Assembly: GCF_000203795.2 (NCBI RefSeq)
Contig: NW_006281104.1
Location: 495,993 to 559,992, forward strand
DNA length: 64,000 nt
Direction of reading: 5' to 3'
Origin: Batrachochytrium dendrobatidis JAM81
Lineage: Eukaryota > Chytridiomycota > Chytridiomycetes > Rhizophydiales
Both the position numbers and the translations under genes were made by a program. Below are positions 54,758-64,000 of the stretch, in pieces. Position 1 is the stretch's first letter; every line of letters begins with the position of its first letter. The notes under the pieces were generated by a model that was given only the letters and a program-made list of their open reading frames with translations, did not search any database and was not told the origin of the DNA.

Positions 54758-54957
54758 TTGAGATATTAGCGAGATGGCTGCGAAAATCGAAAAGTTGGAA
54801 ACAGTGCACTCGATGGTTCTACAAAAACGTCAGACCAAACGCCAGAATTAAGAGTGTAGTAAATAAAAAGGATACAATGGGATATACAGCACAGGATTGC
54901 TGTAGGCAGAAGAGTTGCTGTCAACTAGTGAATGCCGAAAACGAGATATAATGTAAG

Positions 54958-56099
54958 AGAAAATGAATATAATCAAGTTGAACAATTGACAAGGAACAAA
55001 CAGGACACGGGTATTTATGTAGTAAGATGAGTTGAATGGCGCATAAGCTAATCATTAAAGAGAGATGCTTGATATTTTGTTGCATTGATCAATTAGAGGG
55101 TTTATTATGACATTGCATTAGGTTTTCTATGAAACATCAACAAACAAGAATTCATGACAACTAGTAATGACTTTACTGCAAGCCTTGTGGTTGATCCGTA
55201 ACCCGCATCAATGATCAAAGCAAGTTTTGTAGTTTCAAACAAATCGTTCTGTTTGGCTCCAGACACGTGTATAACTGATTCAATGCTGGTTACCCCATTC
55301 ATAATGCTTTGCACCAGTCATTATTGTATAAAATGAAACATTTATATTGTAGACTGTATTTTGCTTTGGAACACAATGCTTCAATGTACATTGTGCTTTC
55401 CAATTGAAAATTGAATGCATTGTTCAATAGATATTCTCAATCAACACAATGACCATTATATGATGCATACACAATCAATTATAGTTTTGAATCTGCTCTT
55501 TCTTTGTTTTTGGCATAACCAACGCTAAGATCACCAAGTCTGAAACCAGATGTATTGTGGTCCAGATATTGGGTTTGACTTGTTAATAAGGCTTGTATTG
55601 TATTCATGAAAAGTACAATCTTAAACTGGAGTGTACATCTCATGAATACAATCATATATGTCGATCACCAGGAGAAGGACCAGTAAACAAAAGTTTAAGA
55701 CAATGCAAACCAGTAAATTTGGTGATACCGACTATTTCATAAGTTGATTGTTTATTATGCAGTTTGGTACTCTTGTTGTATGAATATGACTGTAAGCAAG
55801 ATTAAAATCAAGTGACTACTCAAGACTTGAACTCCATCAATAAGCAATATGAATCACATGTGCAGTCACTTGCATTTCCCAACTGATTATGGAATGGTTT
55901 GGCTGTATTAATCTAAATTGTCAATCGATTACAAGATTTACAGAAATGTTTAAAACAATCCAAACAAAGCGTACAATTGTCTTTAACCGACACTCGAACT
56001 GCAAGTCAGAAACTCGGCTGATTGTAGCAGCACATCAATGACAGTGTAATTGTGAATGGATTGAGTTGACTTGATTTTCTTGTCGCTATTCTTACCAAC
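54958..56099. other. Gene-poor region upstream of gamma-tubulin
   Basis: 1.14 kb with no supported gene. Its centre is a repeat copy (55315-55800, listed separately). The last ~100 bases should contain the gamma-tubulin promoter. Confidence 0.6.
55315..55800. repeat. TIR-family repeat element, copy H (diverged)
   Basis: Blocks such as ATTGTGCTTTCCAATTG and GATATTCTCAATCAACACAA resemble copy B at 43.6 kb, while GTTTATTATGCAGTTTGGTA and CCAGTAAATTTGGTGAT resemble copy C at 46.85-46.97 kb. The termini are degraded (TTGTATAAAATGAAACATTT on the left). It looks like an old copy of the family. Confidence 0.5.
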
Positions 56100-58817
56100 A
56101 TGCCACGCGAGATTATTACTTTACAAGCCGGCCAGTGTGGAAACCAGAGTATGTTGATGAACTTGCATAGGATAATAGCAAATGCCATTTACTGGTTTGT
56201 CATACCCTTTGGATTTATTGGGTTTTAACTGAGTTGTGTCCGACTTTGGTTTTATATTCAATATTGGGTTGGTTTAGTCGGACAAGAGTTTTGGTCTACC
56301 TTGTGCAATGAACACGGCATTCGTCCAGATGGCATCCTAGAAGACTTTGCAACTGAAGGTGGAGATCGAAAGGATGTTTTTTTCTATCAGGTACTATAGG
56401 CATATGTAGATCTTCAACTTGTTCTAATGAGCGACTGGTCTTGACAATTCATCATCATATGTTCATATGTTCATTGGTATTAAACCACTGTATTTATATT
56501 CAATAGGCTGACGATGAGCATTACATTCCCCGAGCCATCTTGATAGACTTGGAGCCTAGGGTAGTATAGTTGTCTTGATTCTTGCTCTATCGTTATACAT
56601 GTCGGTTATTCATGAATCAATCTTTCTAAACTCAGCTTGGTTTATATTCACCAGATATCATCAATAGACTAACTGTTCTCAACCAAATTTACTGTATATC
56701 AGGTTATCAACAACATCCTTCAATCACCATATGCAAATCTATTCAATCCAGAAAATATTTCACTTTCAAAGGACGGAGGTGGTGCTGGTAATAACTGGGC
56801 ATATGGACATTGCCAAGGCGAGAAAATTCATGAAGAGATTATGGAAATGGTAGATCGAGAAGCTGATGGGTCAGATAGTTTGGAAGTAAGTTTCAGTTGT
56901 GTAATTATATAGATGCTTCTGTAGCAATCTTTTGGATGCTTGAACAGTGCTGAATTACATCAAGTATTCGTGTTTAAACTCCAACTCGCTTCATTATTGC
57001 CATGACTTGAATATTGATGTTATATTTGTCAGGGATTCATGCTTTTGCATTCTATTGCTGGCGGTACTGGCTCTGGTCTTGGATCGTATCTGCTCGAATG
57101 CCTCAACGATAGATATCCCAAAAAGCTCATTCAAACTTATTCTGTTTTTCCTAATAATGCCGAGACAAGTGATGTTGTTGTTCAACCTTACAATTCAATG
57201 CTAAGTCTTAAACGACTTACAAATAATGCAGACTCAGTGGTAAGACGGCTGTGTTGTTGATCTAGAATCACTCGGCTATCCTCTGTGCCAATCTCTGGTT
57301 TCAGCTCCTATTCGTTCAACTCTATTTACATTCTTTTCATGACGTTCATAGGTCGTGCTTGATAATGCTGCACTAAACAGAATTGCGTCAGATATGCTTC
57401 ACATTCAAACACCAACATTTGCTCAAACAAACCAATTGGTAAAATTATTGAAATGTTAAATTTTGGTGTAGATTGATATGCTAAACATTTTATTATAGGT
57501 TTCAACGGTTATGAGTGCTAGTACCACTACATTGCGCTATCCCGGATACATGAACAACGATTTGGTTGGATTGATTGCGTCTCTTATTCCAACTCCAAGA
57601 TGCCACTACCTCATGACTAGCTACACTCCATTTACTGGTGATCATGTTGATAAGGTATGCGTTGGTATTGAAAAAATGATATGGCTACATTTCCTGCATT
57701 TAGCTACCTTGCTGTATATATGCTTCAAATTCATAGTAAACTTACGAATTGCTTGGACACCATTTGTTTAGTCAAAAAGCATTCGAAAAACCACAGTCTT
57801 GGATGTTATGCGTAGACTATTACAACCCAAGAACAAAATGGTTTCCACCATTCATTCAAAGCGTAGCTGCTATATTTCTATTTTAAATATTATTCAAGGC
57901 GAGGCTGATCCGACCGAGGTTAGTCTTTGACCTATTCAATTTTTTAAATCAGTTTACTTTGGCACTTGCTTGCCATGCACTGTAGCAAATTTCCGTTTGA
58001 AATCTAGCCTGGTTTCATGTGTCACTGCGTCTAATGCTTTTTAACGATAGGTTCATAAATCTCTTCTTCGAATTCGTGAACGGCGTCTTGCCCAGTTTAT
58101 TCCATGGGGTCCTGCCAGCATTCAAGTGGCTTTGGCTCACAAAAGCCCGTATGTGCAGACTCCACATCGTGTTTCTGGACTCATGCTTGCAAATCACACC
58201 AGTATTGCTTCAGTAGGCCAATGCTTGATCATTGTTTCTGGTTTAGAGAGTATACTGTCTCATGATTTTTACTGATAACTATCAACTCATTGCCTTTTGT
58301 ACTGTGCCATTGCATATGCCGATTTTTAGCTTTTTAAGCGTATTTGTGATCAGTACGATCGTTTGCGAAAGCGAAATGCTTTTGTAGAGATGTATAAACG
58401 CGAGTCATCGTCCGAAATGGATGCGCTTGAAGAGTTTGATTCATCAAGGTATGTCATTCATTTTGCCATTAAATAATACACGGATGCATGATTATGAGAA
58501 ACAGACTCATTATTGGTGTTTGAATTGTATAGGGAGGTTGTTCAACAACTTATTTCAGAGTATGAAGCATGCGAAAGCCCCGACTATTCAACCTGGGTAA
58601 TATACTGTTTAACTTTGATTCTGTTGCATCTTTAATCTGTATGCATGTGTAGCCCATATTGTATCTGAATAGCTTACTCATTTCCCCACCATTACTTGTC
58701 TTTTGAAAAATGCATCTATTTGAACAGAGCGCGACTCCAGCAACGACGCAGTATGGAAACATGGGTGCATCAGCTTCATCTGTGGCCCAGGTCGACATTA
58801 CATCTAGGTTGGGTTAG
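56100..58817 (+). CDS. Gamma-tubulin
   Basis: Twelve exons, including 56100-56148, 56278-56390, 56507-56560, 56703-56885, 57033-57239 and from 57352 onward to TAG at 58815-58817. The N-terminus [20 protein letters not shown] is diagnostic for gamma-tubulin. [12 protein letters not shown] and the GTP-binding signature [14 protein letters not shown] follow, then [35 protein letters not shown] and the C-terminal [18 protein letters not shown]. It nucleates microtubules at spindle poles and, in chytrids, at centrioles/basal bodies that template the zoospore flagellum. Length is typical, with a slightly extended tail ([14 protein letters not shown]) after SPDYSTW. The high intron density is ancestral-looking compared with yeasts. 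Convergent with the UPF0193-like gene, 178 bases apart. Confidence 0.97.
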
Positions 58818-58995
58818 GCTTAACCAAAAAATTGCTAATTCATTTAATTAAATGATGGAACCGTGCATCTGCCTTCACTTTTATATCACCACTTGTTATG
58901 GCAACATAGCTTTAGCCTTGTCTTTTAAAATTAAACTCGATATACTAAATCACTATATGAGAGTTTTGAAAGAGATTGGTTTGTTAAATATTCCA

Positions 58996-60376
58996 TCACA
59001 ATCCGCTGCTTTTTGCCTTTTCTTTATGAATCCGCTCAAGCCTTGCAATTCTCTGAGTTGTGCACGTGTAAAGTAAACATTCTCCGTTAGCATTGTAGCT
59101 TGATATCAACAGAGTTCAAGCAACACTCGTATAAAATACAAGATTAAACTAACCTGAGCAATTTCGCTTTGAATTTGACGCTTATATTGGTCACCTCTTC
59201 CGAGAGCAATCATATCGTCTATCCATTGTCGTCGCTCATGAATTTCACCTTGAACTAATGATTTCCATCAGCAATACTACATGTTATCTATAATAATAAA
59301 TGGATGTTGTTTCAAGTTTATAAGACTACATACTCATATCAAACTCGTCGATTGGCTCTGAATCTAAACACACAAATTGGTTTGGAGCAGGCATGTTTGC
59401 CCCACCAGCTTGCCTTCGCGATTGCTTTGCCAAGGAGTCTTTAGGTCGATCGATTCCTTCCAATCGATCTTGAAATACCTCTTTTTGAACACTCATATCC
59501 TCTATCCATATTACGAGAAATCAGTATGCCCAGTGTTACAAGGTAAACCCTCTTGCCTTGAATCTATTGCTGATACAAAAGTAGATGGAATGCAAGCCAT
59601 CTGATCATACACTTACTCATTGGAGTGGTTCGAAATGACTCTTGCTTGTACATTCCCGACTGTTTGATTTGGGTTAAAGTGCGGATACCTGGTTTAGACA
59701 TCCACTCTGACAATTCAGCTGCGCGAGCAACTGTCCGCCTCTCGCGATCCGAAGCCACTTCCATACCAAAATTCAGTCTAGGTGGAGATGCAACACCTCC
59801 ACGAGAATGCATACTATTGCTTGGATATGAAGGCAACGATCCTCTATCTATTCGCATAAACAGGCATGGTAAATACACTATTCTGTTAAAATACACATTT
59901 TTGCAAAGCAAATGTTTCCTTGGATTCATGTCCACGTATTGTTTTCTTACCGCTAACCAGACTATCTAAATGCCTCTGCTGAGCATAGGTAAGTTTTGAA
60001 GACCGCATTATACCTGTCAAAACAGATATAATTTGGTTTATTAAATGAATCTATCAAAAAACCAACATGTGTCCAAAACTTACTAACGCAATCTACAATG
60101 AAAAACTAAAAATAGCTTACTTTTTAGTAGTCCTCGAGTACTTGGACTAATATCAGACTCTTTTATACGTCGTGTATGTGTTGCTGAAAATGTCGTAGAA
60201 TGTCGTGATGCAGACTGCAAAGGATTAAGCTGTGAGTTGTTAAACGACCATGGACTGTCACTAGTATTTCGCAAGGTTTTCTGTGAAATGCCAAGTACGC
60301 CACAACCCAGTAGTGATGTTTTATGTGCAGTGGACAAAAATGTTTTATCATGAGCTACACTTGATACGGAATCCAT
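58996..60376 (-). CDS. UPF0193/C22orf23-like protein (cilium-associated family)
   Basis: Six short exons, ATG at 60376 (MDSVSSVAHDKTFLSTAHKT) to TGA at 58996-58998. Exon 2 encodes SIMRSSKLTYAQQRHLDSLV, matching the MR.SKLT..QQR block of C22orf23. The fifth encodes GEIHERRQWIDDMIALGRGD followed by QYKRQIQSEIAQ, matching EI.ER..FL..M..LG....Y...I..EI..; the last gives RIARLERIHKEKAKSSGL. In between is a polar, probably disordered stretch (RQAGGANMPAPNQFVCLDSE). The family is restricted largely to organisms with motile cilia, where it is linked to sperm or cilia; molecular function is unknown. Together with the SPATA17-like gene it supports a flagellated life stage. Confidence 0.75.
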
Positions 60377-60440
60377 TGGTTAGCTGTATAGGCAACGTAT
60401 TGCTTTCGGTCAAGTTTCCTTCAAGTCGTCAAAACTTTTG

Positions 60441-61022
60441 TGCTGTCTTCGCGTAAATGGAATGCTAAAATATGATAAACTGTCAGTCTCATGAAATGAT
60501 GATTCCTATCACATTTACTGGACAATATTGTATTCTGAATTTGTTAAAACTCGCTGGTCTTTTCCTCACTCTTATTCTTGCATAAAATAATTAAATGAAT
60601 ATTCACATCTGTTGCAATACATCCCATATCCTTGACATTTGTTCAATCACTTGTCCTTTTTTTCTCAAGCGTTGGGCGATTGGCATGGAAACAATGTTGC
60701 ATTTCTAAAGCATGCAACTTTTTGAATTAAAGCGTGGGCGTATCTGAGATTAGAATATACCATAAATGGGTTGTGGAGCTGAATTGACAGCATCAAACAG
60801 TCAACCTCAATATCCGAGTCACAATGGACACATCCAGTGTCAAATCTGGTGACTGCAATGTATGGTTATATCAAATATAGATAATCAGTTTAAAACTAGT
60901 TTAATTGTGAGCATCATATGATGGACGCCATGTTTATTGAATAATTGAGAATGTCTATTGAATAAGCAGTCAGTTTGTAGTAGGAAAGCGCAATGAAGAT
61001 CTAATCATTGTCTATTCCAAGG
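60441..61022. repeat. Repeat element copy F (with left terminus)
   Basis: Starts with a left terminus CTTCGCGTAAATGGAATGC at about 60449, then the body from 60463 is nearly identical to 52690-53244. Homology to that copy stops after CTATTCCAAGGCAA at about 61022, where unrelated sequence begins, so the right terminus is missing here. Confidence 0.85.
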
Positions 61023-61384
61023 CAATATAGCCAAAGATTCCTGCTTTTACAGTGAGTATCAGATCAGTCTATGATAAATGCGGCAAGCCATATGATTGAT
61101 GCATGCTTCAGGTGAGCTAGCGGTAAATCACTTCAGCCGTGTACTACCAGTTTCCAGTATCCGGTTAAAAGGTGGTCAATTATAATCTAAATCACCATAT
61201 TGCTGGGGCTTTACAGACATATCTTGTGGCAAATAATAACGGGGTTGGGGCCAAGTATATGAATTTAATCATTAATCATTCACCATCTAAACCATTTAAA
61301 TGAGTAGTTTGCCAAAGTCGGGTTGAGGCTGCGGGTACTTTTATGGGCTCTGATTATTTTTAGCTGTTAACCAATATACAGCAA
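61023..61384. other. Unassigned spacer between two repeat copies
   Basis: 362 bases with no gene recognised. Possibly material inserted into, or flanking, the broken repeat copies. Confidence 0.4.
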
Positions 61385-61793
61385 TAGGTTGTTTGATGCC
61401 GGCTCCCATCAGTCTTACTGGGCAACATTGTGCCCTTTGAACCCATTAGAGTTTACTGGCCTTTGCTCATTTTTGTACGAAAATGCAAGGCGAATGTTCA
61501 CATCATATCCCTGGTCCAATGTATTCATATCTTTTCAATCTTTTTTTTATCCAGCCCAAACATTGGGTGATCTGCATAGAGACAACAGTTGCATTCCTGA
61601 GACGTTCGATCTTTGGTTTCCTGGGCTAAAGCGCAAGCATATCTGATATTATGATACAACAAAACTTGTATAGAAGAAATAATTAATTTCTAGTAGGAAA
61701 ACAACGAATACTTAACCATTGTTTATTTCAGAGCAAAATAATCAGCCCAAGATAAATATAGAAGAGTATTTTATTTTACGTGAATACGGCTTT
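61385..61793. repeat. Repeat element copy G (diverged, with right terminus)
   Basis: Aligns by eye with the inner part of copies E and F: TACTGGACAATATTG there is TTACTGGGCAACATTG here; TTGGGCGATTGGCATGGAAA is TTGGGTGATCTGCATAGAGA; AAAGCGTGGGCGTATCTGAG is AAAGCGCAAGCATATCTGAT. It ends in TTATTTTACGTGAATACGGC at 61771-61790. Divergence is much greater than between E and F, so it is older. An 85-codon open frame at 61389-61646 is probably meaningless. Confidence 0.65.
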
Positions 61794-61940
61794 AAAAAAA
61801 TTATATCGGCTACAATATTTCAGCCTCATACTGAGAATCTCGCTGTAATTTATACACATTATTTTACAATATAAAGGCTACCTTAAACATATATTTTGTC
61901 ATATATACCCAGAGACTTGTAGACTTTGTACTGTTGCATA

Positions 61941-63083
61941 ATGTCTTCCGACTATCATCCTGAATTTCTCATCACTCTGATGTTCATTTCAGTGTCAGCC
62001 ATCATTGCCAATACCCTAATGGCCATCGCGGTAATGCGCAATCAAGCAATCCGAACAGCAGAGTATTTTTACAATGTAAATGTTGTTTTAAGCGACTTGG
62101 TATTTGCTGTCATGGTGCTGCTGGTCACAATTATTTCTCTAGCCAATGGTATCCCTGCCGTAACTAATTACATTGGCTGTCAAGCCGTCGGATACGTGCT
62201 ACAATCTATGGGAGCCTCGAGTGTTTTGACTATTGCCTTGATTACATTAAACCATTATCGGGTCATTGTTCTTGAAAAGCCTAGACTTACATACCATGAT
62301 GTGGCAGTCCATCTTGGGGGGCTTTGGCTAATTTGTCTAACCACTTCCACTATACAGTTTGTTTTTGGGGAAAAATTCATTCCGCGGCCTGCACATCTCC
62401 ATTGCCATTACGATTACGCATCTAAAGATCTCCTGATTCGGATTCTGACAGGCCAGTTGATTGTGCATCTTGTTGGGTTACCCATTGTTGTTTGTCTGGC
62501 TTACTGGGCCATCTATAGAAAAGTGGCCGAGGTGGAGCAACTCGCTGTAAAAGGGAAATCGCACTATGTGACTACAGAAGTCGCATCAGAGCTTCAATCA
62601 AAAGATCATAAGCAAACCATTGAATTGGCACCCATGCAAAACAGCTATACTATTTCTAGGGATGTAAAAGGCAGCAACAGGATTGCCGAATCCAACGATG
62701 GAACCGCCACATTTAAACTAACCGTTCCCGACACCAACTCTGAAAATTTCCCAACGGCCAGCGCCGCGAGTACTAGTGCTAGCACTCCAATCCGTCCTCA
62801 TATTCCTAGCTCGCCCGTTGGTCTAAATGAGGCTTTAAGTAATGTTGCCAAAAGAGGCTTGATGATTTCAATGTCTTTTTCCATTTGTTGGCTCCCTACG
62901 TTGGTTGTCTGCATATTGGAAATCTTCACTGGCCAAACTATTCCCTGGCGGGTTGATGCCTTGGTCACAATGATTGCAGCATTTAATACACTGAGTAACC
63001 CTATTGTGTTCTTTTACGTCGATCGTCGTCTGTGGAAATCCCTACAGGAAATGGTGAAACCTCTTCATAACTACCACTTGTAA
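61941..63083 (+). CDS. Rhodopsin-class (class A-like) G-protein-coupled receptor
   Basis: Intronless, 380 residues from the first ATG (MSSDYHPEFLITLMFISVSA; an upstream in-frame TTG at 61926 was not used). Seven hydrophobic segments are visible. Class A landmarks: NVVLSDLVFAVM in TM2 (the D position), SVLTIALITLNHYRVIVLEK at the end of TM3 (HYR in place of DRY), ICWLPTLVV in TM6 (CWxP), and NTLSNPIVFFYVDRR in TM7 (NPxxFY in place of NPxxY). Cysteines before TM3 (IGCQAVG) and in loop 2 (HLHCHYDY) could form the usual disulfide. Loop 3 is long (~110 residues), Ser/Thr-rich. The residue six before the TM7 NP is Ala, not Lys, so it is not a retinal opsin. Ligand unknown; surface sensing in zoospores is inference. 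Confidence 0.85.
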   Translation: MSSDYHPEFLITLMFISVSAIIANTLMAIAVMRNQAIRTAEYFYNVNVVLSDLVFAVMVLLVTIISLANGIPAVTNYIGCQAVGYVLQSMGASSVLTIALITLNHYRVIVLEKPRLTYHDVAVHLGGLWLICLTTSTIQFVFGEKFIPRPAHLHCHYDYASKDLLIRILTGQLIVHLVGLPIVVCLAYWAIYRKVAEVEQLAVKGKSHYVTTEVASELQSKDHKQTIELAPMQNSYTISRDVKGSNRIAESNDGTATFKLTVPDTNSENFPTASAASTSASTPIRPHIPSSPVGLNEALSNVAKRGLMISMSFSICWLPTLVVCILEIFTGQTIPWRVDALVTMIAAFNTLSNPIVFFYVDRRLWKSLQEMVKPLHNYHL

Positions 63084-63812
63084 AATGCCACTTGATCTTG
63101 TTAGCTTTAGTGTAGGGTGCAATACTATCTTTTATTTACCTTGTTCAGAACAATACTAGTAAATGCCTTTGTTCATTATTATTCAGCTCTATTGATTTTT
63201 CAAGATTCGGAATTGTCTATTTAAAATGATTGCTGGTTCATTTTATCGGGTAGGTAGCACATGGATGCTTTTAAAAGAGCATAGAGTGGAGCTAGAATAT
63301 GACTTTGATAAACATTGCAATGTTGTCAGTACTTTTGGATCCTGACACGATACCATTCAACAATCTAATGAGAGTCAACAGTAACTCCACGTACAAGACC
63401 ATTTCCAACTCAGCCTATAGTATCAGCTAATGCCATGGCTCGAGGTTTTTCCTCCATCAAAAATATTGGCTATTTGGACTTGAAGTTTAAATTGATTTGC
63501 TATTGCTTGCATTCAAGTATACTGCACATGCAATGCATTCTTATTTATAAAGTCCATATTATCAGATTTCCATAATATACATGCTTAGTAAAAGGTTTAT
63601 TAATTTATTTCCTGGTATAGAATTGATACCAAACAGAGCTGCGAGTTGATAATGACAAAAAATCGCCATATGTTTCAAAGCGTTATTGATAGCCTATTCA
63701 ATACAAAAACAGTCTTTACCAGTTCATTTAGCTACCACCAGATCCCAATGATGTTGGTAAAATAACCTCGGCAGCAAATTATATGCTTGATGTCATGCTG
63801 AAAATACTTTGA
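63084..63812. other. Gap between the GPCR and the right-edge gene fragment
   Basis: About 730 AT-rich bases. No supported gene. A short stretch near 63370-63460 read on the minus strand (GLVRGVTVDSH) faintly recalls ALVRGTSMVKP at the right edge, but stops interrupt it. Confidence 0.4.
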
Positions 63813-64000
63813 TTACTGAGATACAAAGACTGTGTTGTTGATGCTGGGTTGTGGTTTTACCATTGACGTACCACGTACAAGTGCAGACAATTCATCGTTT
63901 CCCATTCCAGCTGGCTCCAATATTTCGGTCCAGTTAATATTGTCAGGAGTTTGATTGCTTTCTACAAGAGAGTCGCAAACCCTACAACTTACCAATTCGA
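63813..64000 (-). CDS. 3' end of an unidentified gene running off the window
   Basis: The frame enters from the right edge and ends ...NNTVFVSQ with TAA at 63813-63815. Visible residues include RVCDSLVESNQTPDNINWTE, then ILEPAGMGNDELSALVRG. A possible acceptor (TTGTAG) precedes GGTTTGCGAC at 63981, so this may be only the last exon. No family recognised. It could also be a chance open frame. Confidence 0.35.
   Translation of the reverse strand, partial: ELVSCRVCDSLVESNQTPDNINWTEILEPAGMGNDELSALVRGTSMVKPQPSINNTVFVSQ

Noticed and set aside
61389..61646. 85-codon open frame in the repeat region
   Set aside because: Lies inside a diverged repeat copy whose relatives have no matching frame.
61941..63083. 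Call as a microbial or animal-type opsin
   Set aside because: The TM7 position of the retinal-binding lysine is alanine, and no other suitable lysine is seen in that segment.
1..64000. tRNA, rRNA and CRISPR arrays
   Set aside because: Reading the gaps on both strands showed no TPsiC-like arm with matching acceptor stem, no rRNA blocks and no regularly spaced repeats. A covariance-model scan would be decisive.

Overview
This window is nuclear DNA from a zoosporic (chytrid) fungus, most likely Batrachochytrium or a close relative in the Rhizophydiales. The evidence is split genes with short GT-AG introns on both strands, a secreted M36 fungalysin-type metalloprotease (a family expanded in Batrachochytrium), fungal core genes (RPA1, CDC73, RPL9, UTP11, SF3B2, GPI13) and genes typical of organisms with motile cilia or flagella (SPATA17-like, UPF0193-like, gamma-tubulin). 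The standard genetic code fits throughout. The species cannot be settled from sequence reading alone. Exon joins were assembled by eye from splice sites and frame.

Layout. 0.3-2.3 kb: M36 protease. 2.6-6.2 kb (-): F-BAR/RhoGAP protein. 6.7-7.8 kb (-): a decayed reading frame. 8.2-10.3 kb: CDC73. 10.5-15.8 kb: a very large serine-rich protein with a Zds-like C-terminal motif. 16.0-18.7 kb: RPA1. 19.5-20.2 kb: RPL9. 20.6-29.3 kb: a GPI13 gene and, 1.4 kb downstream of its 3' end, an apparently inactive relative of the same family, with a mitochondrial uS3 gene on the opposite strand between them. 29.5-32.3 kb: UTP11 and Gemin2, head to head. 32.4-34.3 kb (-): a HAD 'Swiss Army Knife' RNA-repair-type protein. 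34.6-38.9 kb: SPATA17-like and delta7-sterol reductase (DHCR7) genes sharing a 228-bp bidirectional promoter. 39.3-43.6 kb: a long coiled-coil protein. 44.1-46.3 kb: an ankyrin protein with a recent internal duplication. 47.0-49.6 kb (-): SF3B2. 50.1-51.8 kb (-): mitochondrial carrier. 52.0-52.5 kb (-): small secreted protein. 53.4-54.8 kb (-): a protein built around a retrotransposon-type zinc-binding domain. 56.1-58.8 kb: gamma-tubulin. 59.0-60.4 kb (-): UPF0193-like. 61.9-63.1 kb: a rhodopsin-class GPCR. The right edge holds the 3' end of an unidentified minus-strand gene.

The gene-free gaps from 20 kb rightward carry a family of short repeats whose ends resemble GCCGTATTCACGTAAAATGG. These look like non-autonomous terminal-inverted-repeat elements. 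Two body copies of about 560 bp (52.7 and 60.5 kb) are almost identical, and a diverged third lies at 61.4 kb.

Functional themes are GPI-anchor assembly (GPI13 plus its relative), DNA replication/transcription/RNA processing (RPA1, CDC73, UTP11, Gemin2, SF3B2, HAD_SAK), the microtubule/flagellar apparatus, sterol reduction, and host- or environment-facing proteins (M36 protease, secreted protein, GPCR, ankyrin protein). The most distinctive items are the GPI13-like pseudoenzyme, the zf-RVT-derived host-style gene, the repeat family, the DHCR7 gene (unusual for a fungus) and the GPCR. No tRNA, rRNA or CRISPR was recognised.
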